64,000 bases of DNA from the NCBI GenBank assembly GCA_903918375.1, contig CAIXED010000065.1, positions 16,262 to 80,261 of the forward strand, in the 5' to 3' direction. A model generated the notes under the pieces. The model was not told where the DNA came from. It saw only the letters and a program-made list of their open reading frames with translations, and did not search any database. How positions within the stretch are numbered: position 1 is the first letter of the stretch; each line of letters opens with the position of its first letter. Of the stretch, positions 15,906 to 25,299 are shown piece after piece. This stretch comes from an uncultured Pseudomonadota bacterium (GTDB taxonomy: Bacteria > Pseudomonadota > Gammaproteobacteria > Methylococcales > Methylomonadaceae). Position numbers and translations under genes: made by a program.

Positions 15906-18521
15906 TTATAGTTCCCGTTTTACTTCGATGCGTTCAAATACTTCGATTTGATCGCCTTCTTTAACATCGTTGTAGTTTTTCACGCCGATGCCGCATTCCA
16001 TACCCATTTTGACTTCGTTGACGTCGTCTTTGAAACGGCGTAACGACTCAAGCTGTCCTTCGTAAATAACCACGTTGTTACGCAAGACACGAATCGGTAA
16101 GTTACGTTTAACAAAGCCATCAACCACCATACAGCCAGCAACTGCGCCGAATTTTGGTGAACGGAATACGTCACGAACTTCAGCCAGACCGACAATTTTT
16201 TCTTGAATGTCGGGTGCCAACATACCGCTAATTGCGCGTTTCACTTCGTCGATTGCTTCGTAAATGATGCTGTAATAATGCAAATCGATTTCTTTTTCTT
16301 CAATCAATTTACGCGCTACTGCATCAGCACGGACGTTGAAACCAATCAAAATCGCGCTAGAAGCTAAGGCCAAGTTAGCATCACCTTCGTTGATACCACC
16401 GACACCACCGTAAATGCATTTAACTTGTACTTCATCGTTAGACAGGCCAACTAATGATTCGCGTAAGGCTTCCAAACTACCTTGTACGTCGGTTTTAATC
16501 ACCACGTTAAGGGTTGATGTTTCACCCGCCGCCATTCTGGAGAATACGTCATCCAGTTTAGAGGCAGCCATTGCCGCATGACGGTTTGAACGTTTACGGT
16601 CTTCACGGTGAGAAGCCAAGTCACGAGCAATACGTTCGTTTTGAACCACCAAGAATTCATCGCCAGCGGCTGGTGTGCCGGACAAGCCAAGAATTTCAAC
16701 CGGTGCGCTTGGGCCAGCTGATTTAATGCTATGAGCATTTTCATCAAACATAGCACGAATCCGACCGTATTCATGGCCGCATAAAACAAACTCGCCTTTG
16801 CTCAAAGTACCTTTTTGAATCAGGATAGTCGCCACCGCACCGCGGCCTTTGTCTAAACGTGATTCGATACAAATACCCGAAGCAATACCTTCTGCAGGGG
16901 CTTTTAATTCCAAAACTTCGGCTTGAACAATCAAAGCTTCAATTAAGTCATCAATGCCAGCACCGGTTTTAGCCGAAACTTTTAAGAACTGTACATCACC
17001 GCCCCATTCTTCAGGTACCACATTCAGCGTTGCCATTTCTTGCATAACGCGATCAGGGTTTGAGTCAGGTTTGTCGATTTTGTTTAAGGCAACAATGATA
17101 GGCACGTTCGCTGCACGAGCATGATCAATCGCTTCTTTGGTTTGTGGCATTACGCCGTCATCAGCCGCGACAACGATAATAACGATGTCAGTTACTTCGG
17201 CACCGCGAGCACGCATAGCCGTAAACGCCGCGTGACCTGGGGTATCTAAGAATGTCACCGCACCGTGATCGGTTTTCACCTGATAGGCACCAATGTGCTG
17301 GGTAATACCACCAGCTTCGCCAGCGGCAACGCGGGTTTTACGGATGTAATCCAGTAATGAGGTTTTACCGTGGTCAACGTGGCCCATGATGGTCACAATC
17401 GGTGCGCGAGGCATTTGTTTGCGCTCATCACTTTCGCCTTTAACTTCGGCCAACATTTCTTGCTCGAAGTCGTCTTCGCTTTGTGCGATGGCTTTATGAC
17501 CCATTTCTTCAACCAAAATTACCGCGGTGTCTTGGTCGATGGTTTGGTTAATGGTGGTCATGATGCCAAGCTTCATCAAATGTTTGATGATTTCAGCGGC
17601 TTTGATATTCATTTTGGCCGCTAAATCAGAAACGATAATGCTTTCTGGGATAGTGACTTCGTAAATAGTCGGTGCTACCGGTTTTTCAAACTTGTGTTTA
17701 GCTTGTAAATCCGGTTCAAAGTCGTTTTTGTCGCGACGTGAGCCGGCTTTGCCTTTTTTGCTTTTACCACGACGTGCGTTATCACCACCGCTACGATCGG
17801 CTTCAACTTCTTGTGCTGGGCCGCGAGTTGGTTTGAACTCTTGTTTTTTCTTGTGTAGCGTTTGTTGTTGCTTGGCTTCCGCTTGTTTTTTAACTTTTTC
17901 AGCGGTGCGTTGTACAGCGGCTTCTAAACGCTGTTTCTTTTCATATTCCAAGCGTTCTTCTTCGCTCATCGCTGGTTTAGCAGGCGCTTCTTTAACCGGT
18001 TCAGCAACAGCAACAGTAACAGCTTCAACGACAGGTGTTGTTTCAGCTTCAATATTGGTTGTTGGTTCGGCTGCTTGCTGCGCGGTTACTGGTTCTTGTG
18101 TTTGTTCAACCGCTTCAACGACTGGCGCAACCGCCGGTATTTCTTGCTCTGTTTTTACCTCTGCAACAACCGGTGCGTGTGTCGCTACTTCAGTTGCTTC
18201 AGGCTCATTGCGTTTGATGTAAGTTTTTTGTTTACGAACTTCAATGCTGACCGTTTTCGCAGCGCCACCGGGTGATGAAGACTGTTTTAGTTCAGTTTTA
18301 GTGCTGCGTTTTAAGGTAATACGTTTTGGCGATGTGGATTCATCGCTATCTTCTTTACCGTGGCGCTTACGTAAATGGGCTAATAATTTAACCTTTTCAT
18401 CTTCGGTAATGGTGTCATCAGCCGCCGAAGCTGATAAACCGGCTTCTTTTAATTGCTCTAAAAAACGGTCGAGTGGAATACCGACAACTTCTGCTAATTC
18501 TTGTACTGTTTTATCGCTCAT
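15906..18521 (-). CDS. infB: Translation initiation factor IF-2
   Basis: This 871-residue GTPase brings initiator fMet-tRNA to the 30S subunit and promotes subunit joining. It has an IF2N domain ('[26 protein letters not shown]') and a long low-complexity linker rich in Ala, Val, Glu and Thr (about 90-200), then basic repeats. A second IF2N-like region ('[27 protein letters not shown]') precedes the G domain with 'GHVDHGKTS' (near 380), 'DTPGHAAF' and 'NKID'. Domains II-IV follow and end in '[14 protein letters not shown]'. The V/A/E-rich linker is normal for the family. It lies 14 bp after nusA. Confidence 0.98.
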   Translation of the reverse strand: MSDKTVQELAEVVGIPLDRFLEQLKEAGLSASAADDTITEDEKVKLLAHLRKRHGKEDSDESTSPKRITLKRSTKTELKQSSSPGGAAKTVSIEVRKQKTYIKRNEPEATEVATHAPVVAEVKTEQEIPAVAPVVEAVEQTQEPVTAQQAAEPTTNIEAETTPVVEAVTVAVAEPVKEAPAKPAMSEEERLEYEKKQRLEAAVQRTAEKVKKQAEAKQQQTLHKKKQEFKPTRGPAQEVEADRSGGDNARRGKSKKGKAGSRRDKNDFEPDLQAKHKFEKPVAPTIYEVTIPESIIVSDLAAKMNIKAAEIIKHLMKLGIMTTINQTIDQDTAVILVEEMGHKAIAQSEDDFEQEMLAEVKGESDERKQMPRAPIVTIMGHVDHGKTSLLDYIRKTRVAAGEAGGITQHIGAYQVKTDHGAVTFLDTPGHAAFTAMRARGAEVTDIVIIVVAADDGVMPQTKEAIDHARAANVPIIVALNKIDKPDSNPDRVMQEMATLNVVPEEWGGDVQFLKVSAKTGAGIDDLIEALIVQAEVLELKAPAEGIASGICIESRLDKGRGAVATILIQKGTLSKGEFVLCGHEYGRIRAMFDENAHSIKSAGPSAPVEILGLSGTPAAGDEFLVVQNERIARDLASHREDRKRSNRHAAMAASKLDDVFSRMAAGETSTLNVVIKTDVQGSLEALRESLVGLSNDEVQVKCIYGGVGGINEGDANLALASSAILIGFNVRADAVARKLIEEKEIDLHYYSIIYEAIDEVKRAISGMLAPDIQEKIVGLAEVRDVFRSPKFGAVAGCMVVDGFVKRNLPIRVLRNNVVIYEGQLESLRRFKDDVNEVKMGMECGIGVKNYNDVKEGDQIEVFERIEVKREL

Positions 18522-18535
18522 AGTTTACTCCTGCC

Positions 18536-20047
18536 TTAGCCTTGGTCGTCTGCGAACCACGACTCGCGTGCTTTCATGATAAGTTTGCCCGCGCGATCTT
18601 CGGTCATGCCGGTAAATTCGATGATGTCGTCAATCGCTTGTTCAGCTAAATCGTCGACGGTAATAATGCCTTTAGCGGCCATTTCGTGAGCTAATTTTTC
18701 GTCAACGCCTTCTAGTGCTAATAAATCGGCGCTAGGCTCAGAAGTTTCAATTTTTTCTTCTGAGGCAATCGCTTTGATTAATAGCGCGTCTTTGGCGCGA
18801 CTGCGTAAAGCATCAACTAACTCTTGGTCGAAGCCTTCGATTTCCATCATTTCTTCAGCAGGAATGTAGGCAATTTCTTCGATATTGCTTAAACCTACTT
18901 CAACCAAGATAGAGGCAATTTCTTCATCGACATCTAATAAATCGATAAATTCTTGTTTAGCTTTAGCAATGGTTTCATCTTGGTTTTTATCGACTTGAGC
19001 GGCATCGTGAATGTTTAATTCCCAACCCGTCAATTCGGTTGCCAACCTTACGTTTTGGCCGCCACGACCAATCGCTTGCGATAAGCTGTCAGTGGCTACT
19101 GCAACTTCCATGCTGTGTTTGTCTTCGTCAATCACAATCGACTGGATTTCAGCCGGTGCCATTGCATTGATAACAAATTGCGCGTCGTTTGGATTCCATA
19201 AAATGATGTCAACCCGTTCGCCAGCTAATTCATTAGAAATTGCTTGAACCCGTGAGCCGCGCATACCAACGCAAGCGCCGATAGGGTCGAGTCTTGGGTC
19301 GTTAGCTTTGACAGCGATTTTGGCTCTGGAACCTGGATCGCGAGCGGCGCCCATAATTTCGATTAAGCCTTCACCCACTTCTGGCACTTCAAGGCGGAAT
19401 AGGGCGGTTAATAATTCTGGTGCGGTACGACTAACAAACAGTTGTGGGCCGCGTGGTTCTAAGCGAGCTGCTTTCAGGTAACCACGGATTCTGTCGCCCA
19501 TACGCACAGGTTCTTTAGGAATCATGTCTTCGCGAGCAATATAGGCTTCGATGTGACCACCCAAATCTAAGTAAACACTGCCTTTTTCGATACGTTTGAC
19601 AACGCCAGTGACTAAGTCGCCAACGCGGTCTTGATAAGCTTCGACGATTTTACGGCGCTCTGCTTCACGTACTTTTTGGATAATGACTTGTTTAGCGGTT
19701 TGTGCAGCAATCCGGCAGAAAGCAACTGATTCAACTTCTTCTTCAATGAAGTCGCCAATTTCAATGTTGGGGTTTTCGAATTGTGCTGCTTCTAGCAAAA
19801 TCTGCCAGCCTGGAAATTCAACATCGCCGTTAATGTCATGATTGACATCAACGACTTGCCAGCGACGGAAAGTGGTGTAGTCACCGGTGTTGCGATTGAT
19901 GGAAACCCGTGCTTTAACTGGGTTTTCATAACGTTTAACGGTCGCAGCCTCCAGCGCAGATTCAATTGCCTGAAAGATAATTTCTTTGTCGATTTCTTTT
20001 TCGTTAGCAAAAACGTCTGCTACCAAAAGAATTTCTTTATTTGCCAC
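18536..20047 (-). CDS. nusA: Transcription termination/antitermination protein NusA
   Basis: This 503-residue RNA polymerase-binding factor acts in pausing, termination and antitermination. It has an N-terminal RNAP-binding domain and an S1 domain ('GDLVTGVVKRIEKGSVYLDLG', about 134-155). Two KH domains ('DPIGACVGMRGSRVQAISNELAGERVD' and 'QAIGRGGQNVRLATELTG') and two C-terminal acidic repeats follow, the latter shared with the E. coli type. The start codon is GTG behind a near-perfect AAGGAGGT site that lies inside the end of rimP; the genes overlap by 11 bp. In E. coli NusA controls its own operon, and the terminators before rimP here fit such a loop. Confidence 0.98.
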   Translation of the reverse strand: MANKEILLVADVFANEKEIDKEIIFQAIESALEAATVKRYENPVKARVSINRNTGDYTTFRRWQVVDVNHDINGDVEFPGWQILLEAAQFENPNIEIGDFIEEEVESVAFCRIAAQTAKQVIIQKVREAERRKIVEAYQDRVGDLVTGVVKRIEKGSVYLDLGGHIEAYIAREDMIPKEPVRMGDRIRGYLKAARLEPRGPQLFVSRTAPELLTALFRLEVPEVGEGLIEIMGAARDPGSRAKIAVKANDPRLDPIGACVGMRGSRVQAISNELAGERVDIILWNPNDAQFVINAMAPAEIQSIVIDEDKHSMEVAVATDSLSQAIGRGGQNVRLATELTGWELNIHDAAQVDKNQDETIAKAKQEFIDLLDVDEEIASILVEVGLSNIEEIAYIPAEEMMEIEGFDQELVDALRSRAKDALLIKAIASEEKIETSEPSADLLALEGVDEKLAHEMAAKGIITVDDLAEQAIDDIIEFTGMTEDRAGKLIMKARESWFADDQG

Positions 20048-20522
20048 TGCGACCTCCTTTATTTAATAAGTATTCCGGCACCAAACGCGCCTTGCTCATT
20101 GCCTGAAATGGAATTTTGTAAATCTGTTCGCCTTCTTTGATTAAGACGTCTTCATCTTCAACACCGGTGATTTCACCAGTGATTTTGCGGCGATTGTCGA
20201 TAGCTTTGAACAAGTTAATTGTTACTGTGCTGCCGGTATATCGTTGAAATTGACTGAGTTTAAAAAACGGTCTGTCTTCGCCAGGTGAGGAAATTTCTAA
20301 ATGGTAATTGCCTTGAATAGGATCTTCTACATCCAAAACGCCACTAATTTGGTGGCTGACTTTGCTACAGTCTTCGAGCAAAATGCCGTTTTCACCATCA
20401 ATGAAGATCCGCAACATGCCGTGAACGGGGTGAGGGTTGTACTCGATACCCACGCACTCATAGCCAAGACCTTCAACAATTGGCTCAATCAAATCTACCA
20501 AGTGTTCAGGAGCTTGTTTCAT
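20037..20522 (-). CDS. rimP: Ribosome maturation factor RimP
   Basis: This 161-residue factor is needed for 30S subunit maturation. It has the N-terminal alpha/beta domain ('LVDLIEPIVEGLGYECVGIEY', 'LRIFIDGENGILLEDCSKVSHQISGVLD') with the typical 'LEISSPGEDRPFFKLSQFQRYTG' junction, then an Sm-like C-terminal domain. The track starts at TTG 20546, but ATG 20522 has a GAGG ribosome site and gives the usual start. It is the first protein gene of the operon, only 22 bp after a terminator. Confidence 0.96.
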   Translation of the reverse strand: MKQAPEHLVDLIEPIVEGLGYECVGIEYNPHPVHGMLRIFIDGENGILLEDCSKVSHQISGVLDVEDPIQGNYHLEISSPGEDRPFFKLSQFQRYTGSTVTINLFKAIDNRRKITGEITGVEDEDVLIKEGEQIYKIPFQAMSKARLVPEYLLNKGGRSGK

Positions 20523-20544
20523 TATCGCCTCGTTTTTTAAACCC

Positions 20545-20568
20545 AAAAAAAAAGAGCCTCTGGCTCTT
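20545..20568 (-). terminator. Terminator/attenuator just before rimP
   Basis: AAGAGCC-AGA-GGCTCTT followed on the minus strand by a run of T. It ends 22 bp before the rimP ATG, leaving no room for a separate rimP promoter after it, so it probably acts as an attenuator. Confidence 0.85.
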
Positions 20569-20605
20569 CCGTGTAAATAACCAATAATCCAAAAGCTAAA
20601 GCCCA

Positions 20606-20630
20606 GAAAATAAAAAACCCCATAAAGGGG
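20606..20630 (-). terminator. First terminator after the tRNA-Phe pair
   Basis: CCCC-TTTAT-GGGG followed on the minus strand by TTTTTTATTTT, just after the second tRNA gene. It is the first of two tandem terminators. Confidence 0.8.
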
Positions 20631-20643
20631 TCATTTAAAAACA

Positions 20644-20719
<76 letters not shown>

Positions 20720-20742
20720 AATATGTTATGGCTTTAAACTGA

Positions 20743-20818
<76 letters not shown>

Positions 20819-20832
20819 ATCAAGAGCCGCTA

Positions 20833-20861
20833 ATTAAACTAAGGAATGGCCTTTTAGTCAA
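20833..20861 (-). promoter_or_regulatory. Sigma-70 promoter of the tRNA-Phe genes
   Basis: TTGACT, a 17-bp spacer and TTTAAT on the minus strand, ending 15 bp before the first tRNA. It may also supply the rimP operon by readthrough of the tandem terminators. Confidence 0.7.
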
Positions 20862-20987
20862 GATAAATCGCTAATATTTTTGGCGGCTAGACATTGGTGT
20901 TTATTTTATGCAATTCTTAAATCCATATTGAGTGGGGTTTGTAGGCTAATTGCAAACACTGTTAGTGATTAAATATTTGTGAGTTTT

Positions 20988-21800
20988 ATGCAGTCTTTTG
21001 TTGATGTTCGAGCCTTAATTATTGATATGGATGGTGTGCTTTGGCACGGTGATCGTCCTCAAGCCGGTTTGCAGGAATTTTTTCAGACTTTGCGTGATTT
21101 AGAGTTGCCGTTTGTGTTGGCGACCAATAATGCCAGTTTAACCGCTGATCAATATATTGATAAATTGGCGGCTATGGGGGTTGAAATTGCTTTAACTGAA
21201 ATTTTGACTTCAGGGATGGCGACGGCTTTTCACTTGGCGCAAAACTATGATTCAACTTCAACGCGGATTTTTGTGATTGGCGGTGTCGGTGCTCGACAGC
21301 CTTTAATTGATCATGGCTTTGAGTTGATTGATCTTTATGAGCAGCAAGCCGATTTAGTCGTCTGTGGATTAGATAAGCAATTGAGTTGGGATAAATTGGC
21401 GACCGCAAGTTTTAATATTCAGGCAGGTGCTGAATTCATTGCTACCAATGGTGATACCTCGTTACCGACCGAGAAGGGGTTAGTTCCTGGTAATGGCGCG
21501 ACTTTAGCCGCATTACAAGCGGTGACTGGGGTTGCGCCTAAAGTGATTGGCAAACCTGAACCGATTATTTACCAACAAGCCTTAGCGGTTTTGGGGGTTG
21601 ATCCCGCTCATACGATTGCGATTGGTGATCGTTTGGATACCGATATTTTGGGTGCAGTCAGAACCGGCATTCGCAGTGCTTTGGTGTTAACTGGTATATC
21701 TAGTCAGCAAGAGGTAGATGTTTCAGATTACCAACCTACTTGGATTTTTGCCGACATCATTGCAGTAGCAGCAGCTTTGAGAAATCAATCATTGGCTTGA
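20988..21800 (+). CDS. HAD-superfamily phosphatase, NagD-like (subclass IIA)
   Basis: This is a phosphatase of about 270 residues, HAD subclass IIA (NagD / p-nitrophenylphosphatase / phosphoglycolate phosphatase group). Motif I is 'ALIIDMDGVLWHG', motif II 'FVLATNNAS', then a IIA cap. The C-terminal 'VIGKPEPIIYQQALAVLGVD' and 'IAIGDRLDTDILGAVRTGIRSALVLTG' are motifs III and IV. The track starts at GTG 20979; ATG 20988 is slightly preferred for a weak GAG site. It lies 35 bp before dhaK on the same strand, so a small phosphorylated metabolite such as a triose or glycolate phosphate is a reasonable but unproven substrate. Confidence 0.85.
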   Translation: MQSFVDVRALIIDMDGVLWHGDRPQAGLQEFFQTLRDLELPFVLATNNASLTADQYIDKLAAMGVEIALTEILTSGMATAFHLAQNYDSTSTRIFVIGGVGARQPLIDHGFELIDLYEQQADLVVCGLDKQLSWDKLATASFNIQAGAEFIATNGDTSLPTEKGLVPGNGATLAALQAVTGVAPKVIGKPEPIIYQQALAVLGVDPAHTIAIGDRLDTDILGAVRTGIRSALVLTGISSQQEVDVSDYQPTWIFADIIAVAAALRNQSLA

Positions 21801-21835
21801 ACGCTAGTTTTTAACAATTGAATGGATGAATCACG

Positions 21836-22822
21836 ATGAAAAAATTGATTGATAGTGTTGATACTTTGCTGGAAACCAGTTTGCAAGGTTTTACTAAAGC
21901 GCATGCCGATATTGTGCAACTCAACCAACAGCCGCATTTTATTTATCGCAAGCAAGCCAAGGCTGGCAAAGTGGCGATTATTTCGGGTGGTGGTTCTGGG
22001 CATGAGCCGTTGCACAGCGGCTTTGTCGGTTATGGCATGTTGGATGCCGCTTGTCCTGGGCAAATTTTTACTTCGCCAACACCGGATCAAATGATGGCAG
22101 CCGCTGAAGCGGTTGATGGTGGGGCGGGCGTTTTGTTTATTGTCAAAAATTATGCTGGTGATGTGATGAATTTTGAAATGGCCGCTGAGTTTTTGGCTAT
22201 GCCAACCGCGTCAGTGTTAATTAATGATGATGTGTCTTTGCCGAAAGATCATAGTATCGGCCGGCGAGGCGTGGCTGGTACCACGATTGTTGAAAAAATG
22301 GTCGGTGCAGCAGCAGAGCAGGGTGCTGATTTGGCAGCTTGTAAAGCTTTGGCAGAACGTGTCAATGCAGCGACCGCTTCAATGGGCGCTGCCTTAACTA
22401 GCTGTACCGTGCCCGCTTTGGGTCATCCAACTTTTTCGATTGCTGATGATGAGGTGGAAATGGGGGTTGGGATTCATGGCGAGCGAGGCCGTGAAACGGT
22501 TAAATTGACCTCAGCGACTGATGTTGTTGAGCAATTAGCCGGACATATTCAGCAAGAGCTTAATTTACAAGCTGGTCAGCGAGTTTTGTTACACGTCAAT
22601 GGCTTTGGGGCGACGCCATTGTTGGAATTGCATTTGGTTTATGAAGTGGCTTGGCAGTATTTGCAGAAATTGGGGGTAGTGGTTGAGCGCAGTTTGGTTG
22701 GGAATTACACAACCTCTTTGGATATGGCCGGTTGTTCTTTGACAGTGACTGTTTTGGATGATGCGTTAATCAGTTTGTGGGATGCGCCAGTTAATACCGC
22801 GGCTTTGCGTTGGGGGTGTTAG
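21836..22822 (+). CDS. dhaK: Dihydroxyacetone kinase, DhaK substrate-binding subunit
   Basis: This 328-residue protein binds dihydroxyacetone through a covalent hemiaminal to a histidine and presents it for phosphorylation to DHAP. The family motifs 'IISGGGSGHEPLHSGFVG', 'GQIFTSPTPDQMMAA', 'NYAGDVMNFEMA' and the substrate-histidine motif 'MGVGIHGERG' (near 217) are all present. It has the DhaK domain only; the kinase domain is on a separate gene (dhaL) that faces it from 46 bp away. No DhaM or other PTS donor is in the window. In a one-carbon metabolising organism it could feed DHA into glycolysis, but that is inference. Confidence 0.94.
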   Translation: MKKLIDSVDTLLETSLQGFTKAHADIVQLNQQPHFIYRKQAKAGKVAIISGGGSGHEPLHSGFVGYGMLDAACPGQIFTSPTPDQMMAAAEAVDGGAGVLFIVKNYAGDVMNFEMAAEFLAMPTASVLINDDVSLPKDHSIGRRGVAGTTIVEKMVGAAAEQGADLAACKALAERVNAATASMGAALTSCTVPALGHPTFSIADDEVEMGVGIHGERGRETVKLTSATDVVEQLAGHIQQELNLQAGQRVLLHVNGFGATPLLELHLVYEVAWQYLQKLGVVVERSLVGNYTTSLDMAGCSLTVTVLDDALISLWDAPVNTAALRWGC

Positions 22823-22825
22823 ATT

Positions 22826-22856
22826 TGACGCTGCTGGTTTTTTGGCTGCAGCGTCA
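22826..22856. terminator. Hairpin between convergent dhaK and dhaL
   Basis: TGACGCTGC / GCAGCGTCA, a perfect 9-bp stem with a 13-nt loop, sits between the two convergent stops. The T tracts are poor on both strands. Confidence 0.45.
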
Positions 22857-22867
22857 GTCAATTAAAG

Positions 22868-23497
22868 CTATTTGCTTAATACGCTAGCCATCGCTGCAAT
22901 CATCAACTGAGCGGTTTTAGCGCCTGCATCAATGTGGTCAAGGCTGCGTTCACCCAGAAACGATGCGCGGCCTTTCGTAGCTAATAAATTACGGGTGTTT
23001 TCGACGCCATCTTCTGCCGCTTGGCAGATTTGAGTTAAAGACGTGGCTAAATCTTGATTGGCTTGTGCGGCTGTTTTTAGGCTTTCGGCAACCGGTACTA
23101 AAACGTCGAGCATGGTTTTTTCGCCAACATCGGATTTGCCGCGTTGTTTCACCGCTTCGATAGCTAAAGCAAAGCTGTCGGCAAAAGTTTGGAAATCGAT
23201 GTTTTTGTTAAGGCTGTTTTTGCTCAGGCTGATAAATAGCGTGGCATACAGTGAGCCTGATGCACCACCAACGCTAGCCATTAAAACCATGCCAATTTTT
23301 TGCCAAGCGGCTGGCCAATCTAATTGGCTGATTTCGATGCTGGTGGTTTGTAGTGCTTGCAGGCCGCGTTGCAAGTTAAAAACATGATCGCCATCGCCAA
23401 TGGCTTGGTCTAATTCGGTAACAGCATCGGCATTTTGTTTAATGCTGTCGTCGATAGCGGTGATTAATTCAGGAAAAATCGCTGGTGTGATAGACAT
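22868..23497 (-). CDS. dhaL: Dihydroxyacetone kinase, DhaL nucleotide-binding subunit
   Basis: This 209-residue all-helical protein carries the nucleotide and transfers phosphate to DHA bound by DhaK. The metal-binding motif 'LDQAIGDGDHVFNLQRG' (about 24-40), the glycine-rich 'GMVLMASVGGASGSLYATLF' and the 'GRASFLGERSLDHIDAGA' C-terminal motif are intact. It is convergent with dhaK rather than downstream of it, which is uncommon. Whether it uses an ADP cofactor recharged by DhaM (PTS type) or ATP directly cannot be read from the sequence. A Nudix gene lies 21 bp upstream and may share its promoter. Confidence 0.93.
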   Translation of the reverse strand: MSITPAIFPELITAIDDSIKQNADAVTELDQAIGDGDHVFNLQRGLQALQTTSIEISQLDWPAAWQKIGMVLMASVGGASGSLYATLFISLSKNSLNKNIDFQTFADSFALAIEAVKQRGKSDVGEKTMLDVLVPVAESLKTAAQANQDLATSLTQICQAAEDGVENTRNLLATKGRASFLGERSLDHIDAGAKTAQLMIAAMASVLSK

Positions 23498-23518
23498 GGT
23501 GTTTCCTCGATAGCAAAT

Positions 23519-23956
23519 TTAGACTCTTAATGGCGTGACTTGGCCGGTTTCTCGGAATTGTTTGTAATCGTTCAGCACTTGGGCATGATCAAAGGCTAGT
23601 TGTTCTGGCAGGTTGTCGAAGCTGAATAAGCCGTAAGTTTTAGCGTCATCGGCGGCGATGGGTGTGCCGTGGGCTTGGGCAATGTAAACAGCGGTGACGG
23701 TATGATTGCGTGGGTCGCGTTGTGGGTTGGAGTAGATACCTAATAAGCAAGTTAACGCCACATCAAGACTGGTTTCTTCTTTCGCTTCCCGAATTGCTGC
23801 CTGTTCTAAAGTTTCACCGACATCGACAAAGCCACCGGGAACAGCCCAGCCATAAGGCGGATAAACGCGTTCAATCAATACAAAAGGTCGGCCTGGATAA
23901 TCCAGTAATTCGATGATTGCGTCGGCGGCTAATAAAGGTGTAATCGGTTTAGTCAT
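23519..23956 (-). CDS. Nudix hydrolase
   Basis: This 145-residue enzyme belongs to the Nudix superfamily, which cleaves nucleoside diphosphates linked to other groups. The Nudix box is complete enough to be active: '[22 protein letters not shown]' fits G-x5-E-x7-REx2EE, with Ser in place of the final Gly. The N-terminal '[20 protein letters not shown]' resembles ADP-ribose pyrophosphatase-like members, but substrate cannot be assigned. It lies just upstream of dhaL on the minus strand and is divergent from carA. Confidence 0.88.
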   Translation of the reverse strand: MTKPITPLLAADAIIELLDYPGRPFVLIERVYPPYGWAVPGGFVDVGETLEQAAIREAKEETSLDVALTCLLGIYSNPQRDPRNHTVTAVYIAQAHGTPIAADDAKTYGLFSFDNLPEQLAFDHAQVLNDYKQFRETGQVTPLRV

Positions 23957-24092
23957 GGTGATTTTTAGCGGTTTTAGTGATGGCTAATAGTAACCTGTGA
24001 TGCTGGGCGAAGGGTAGTGAATCAGCGATTTTGAAAATTGTTAATGACCAATCAGTCAGAATTTCGTAAAATTAGGCAGTTTTTATCTATTT

Positions 24093-24127
24093 GGAACGGG
24101 ATCGGTCGTCAGGGCCTATCCCGTTTT
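24093..24127 (+). promoter_or_regulatory. Hairpin in the carA leader, possible attenuator
   Basis: AACGGGAT (24095-24102) pairs perfectly with ATCCCGTT (24118-24125), with further G-U pairs outside and a GG/CC inside, followed by TTC. It lies 22 bp before the TTG start of carA and 8 bp before its ribosome site. It could attenuate transcription in response to pyrimidine or arginine; function is inferred. Confidence 0.45.
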
Positions 24128-24148
24128 CTACATCTAAGGTGGCCAATC

Positions 24149-25276
24149 TTGAATAAACCTGCATTACTGGTATTAGAAGACGGGACAGTGTTTCACGGCG
24201 TATCAATCGGTGCCGACGGCTGTTCCGTAGGGGAAGTGGTTTTTAACACAGCGTTAACAGGCTATCAGGAAATTCTCAGCGATCCCTCCTATGCTCAGCA
24301 AATCGTTACCTTGACTTATCCGCATATCGGAAACGTCGGTACTAATGATGAGGATGATGAAGCTGGTCATGTGTATGCCAGTGGCTTGGTGATTCGTGAT
24401 TTGCCTTTGTTGGCAAGTAGCTGGCGTCTTGAGAAAACCCTGCCTGAGTATTTGCGCGACAACAATGTGGTTGCAATCGCTGACATCGATACTCGTCAAT
24501 TGACCCGTTTGTTGCGTGATAAAGGTGCGCAACGTGGTTGCATTATGGCCGGTGAATCGGTTGATGTTGATGCCGCTCGTCGTGCTATCGATGGCTTTCC
24601 AGGTTTGCAAGGTATGGATTTAGCCAAAGAAGTGACTACCGCTGAGAGCTATGTTTGGACTGAAAATGTCTGGAAGCTTGGCCAAGGTCATACTGAAGCG
24701 ACTAATCCGACTAAACATGTTGTAGCTTACGATTTTGGTGTTAAACGTAATATCTTACGTTTGTTAGCGAATCGTGGTTGCCGCGTGACGGTTGTTCCTG
24801 CCACTACCCCAGCCGCTGATGTCTTGGCGCTTAATCCAGATGGTGTATTCCTGTCGAATGGCCCTGGCGATCCAGAGCCATGTACTTATGCCATCGAAGC
24901 AATTAAAACCATTTTGGCGGAAAAAGTGCCGGTATTTGGTATTTGCTTAGGTCACCAATTATTAGCGTTGGCCAGTGGTGCTAAAACCGAAAAAATGAAA
25001 TTCGGTCATCACGGTGCTAACCATCCTGTGCAACACAAAGCCTCAGGCCGAGTGATGATTAGCAGTCAAAACCACGGTTTTGCGGTCAGTGCTGATTCTT
25101 TACCTAGTCATTTGCAAGCGACTTACCATTCCTTGTTTGATGGTAGTTTGCAGGGTATTGAGCGCACTGATTGTCCGGCGTTCAGCTTTCAGGGTCACCC
25201 TGAAGCTAGCCCAGGTCCGCATGATGTTGAATCCTTGTTTGATGATTTCATCGATTTGATGAATCAATCGCGTTAA
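24149..25276 (+). CDS. carA: Carbamoyl-phosphate synthase small (glutaminase) subunit
   Basis: This subunit of about 375 residues hydrolyses glutamine and passes ammonia to CarB to make carbamoyl phosphate for arginine and pyrimidine synthesis. The N-terminal domain starts '[17 protein letters not shown]'. The class I glutaminase domain has '[14 protein letters not shown]', the catalytic cysteine in '[14 protein letters not shown]' and the His-Glu pair in '[11 protein letters not shown]'. The track ORF starts at 24038, but the extra 37 residues are not CarA-like. TTG 24149 has an AAGGTGG ribosome site at good spacing and gives the family start. A 23-bp gap leads to carB. Confidence 0.96.
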   Translation: MNKPALLVLEDGTVFHGVSIGADGCSVGEVVFNTALTGYQEILSDPSYAQQIVTLTYPHIGNVGTNDEDDEAGHVYASGLVIRDLPLLASSWRLEKTLPEYLRDNNVVAIADIDTRQLTRLLRDKGAQRGCIMAGESVDVDAARRAIDGFPGLQGMDLAKEVTTAESYVWTENVWKLGQGHTEATNPTKHVVAYDFGVKRNILRLLANRGCRVTVVPATTPAADVLALNPDGVFLSNGPGDPEPCTYAIEAIKTILAEKVPVFGICLGHQLLALASGAKTEKMKFGHHGANHPVQHKASGRVMISSQNHGFAVSADSLPSHLQATYHSLFDGSLQGIERTDCPAFSFQGHPEASPGPHDVESLFDDFIDLMNQSR

Positions 25277-25299
25277 GCCTAGTTTTTCTAAAGAGTCCT

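Noticed and set aside
17692-18222. Long plus-strand ORFs (and others near 17370-18579) opposite infB
   Set aside because: They are antisense shadows of the repetitive Ala/Glu-rich IF-2 linker; the minus-strand reading is a complete family protein.
24038-24148. Longer carA start at 24038
   Set aside because: The extra 37 residues are unlike CarA, and the TTG at 24149 has a good AAGGTGG site.
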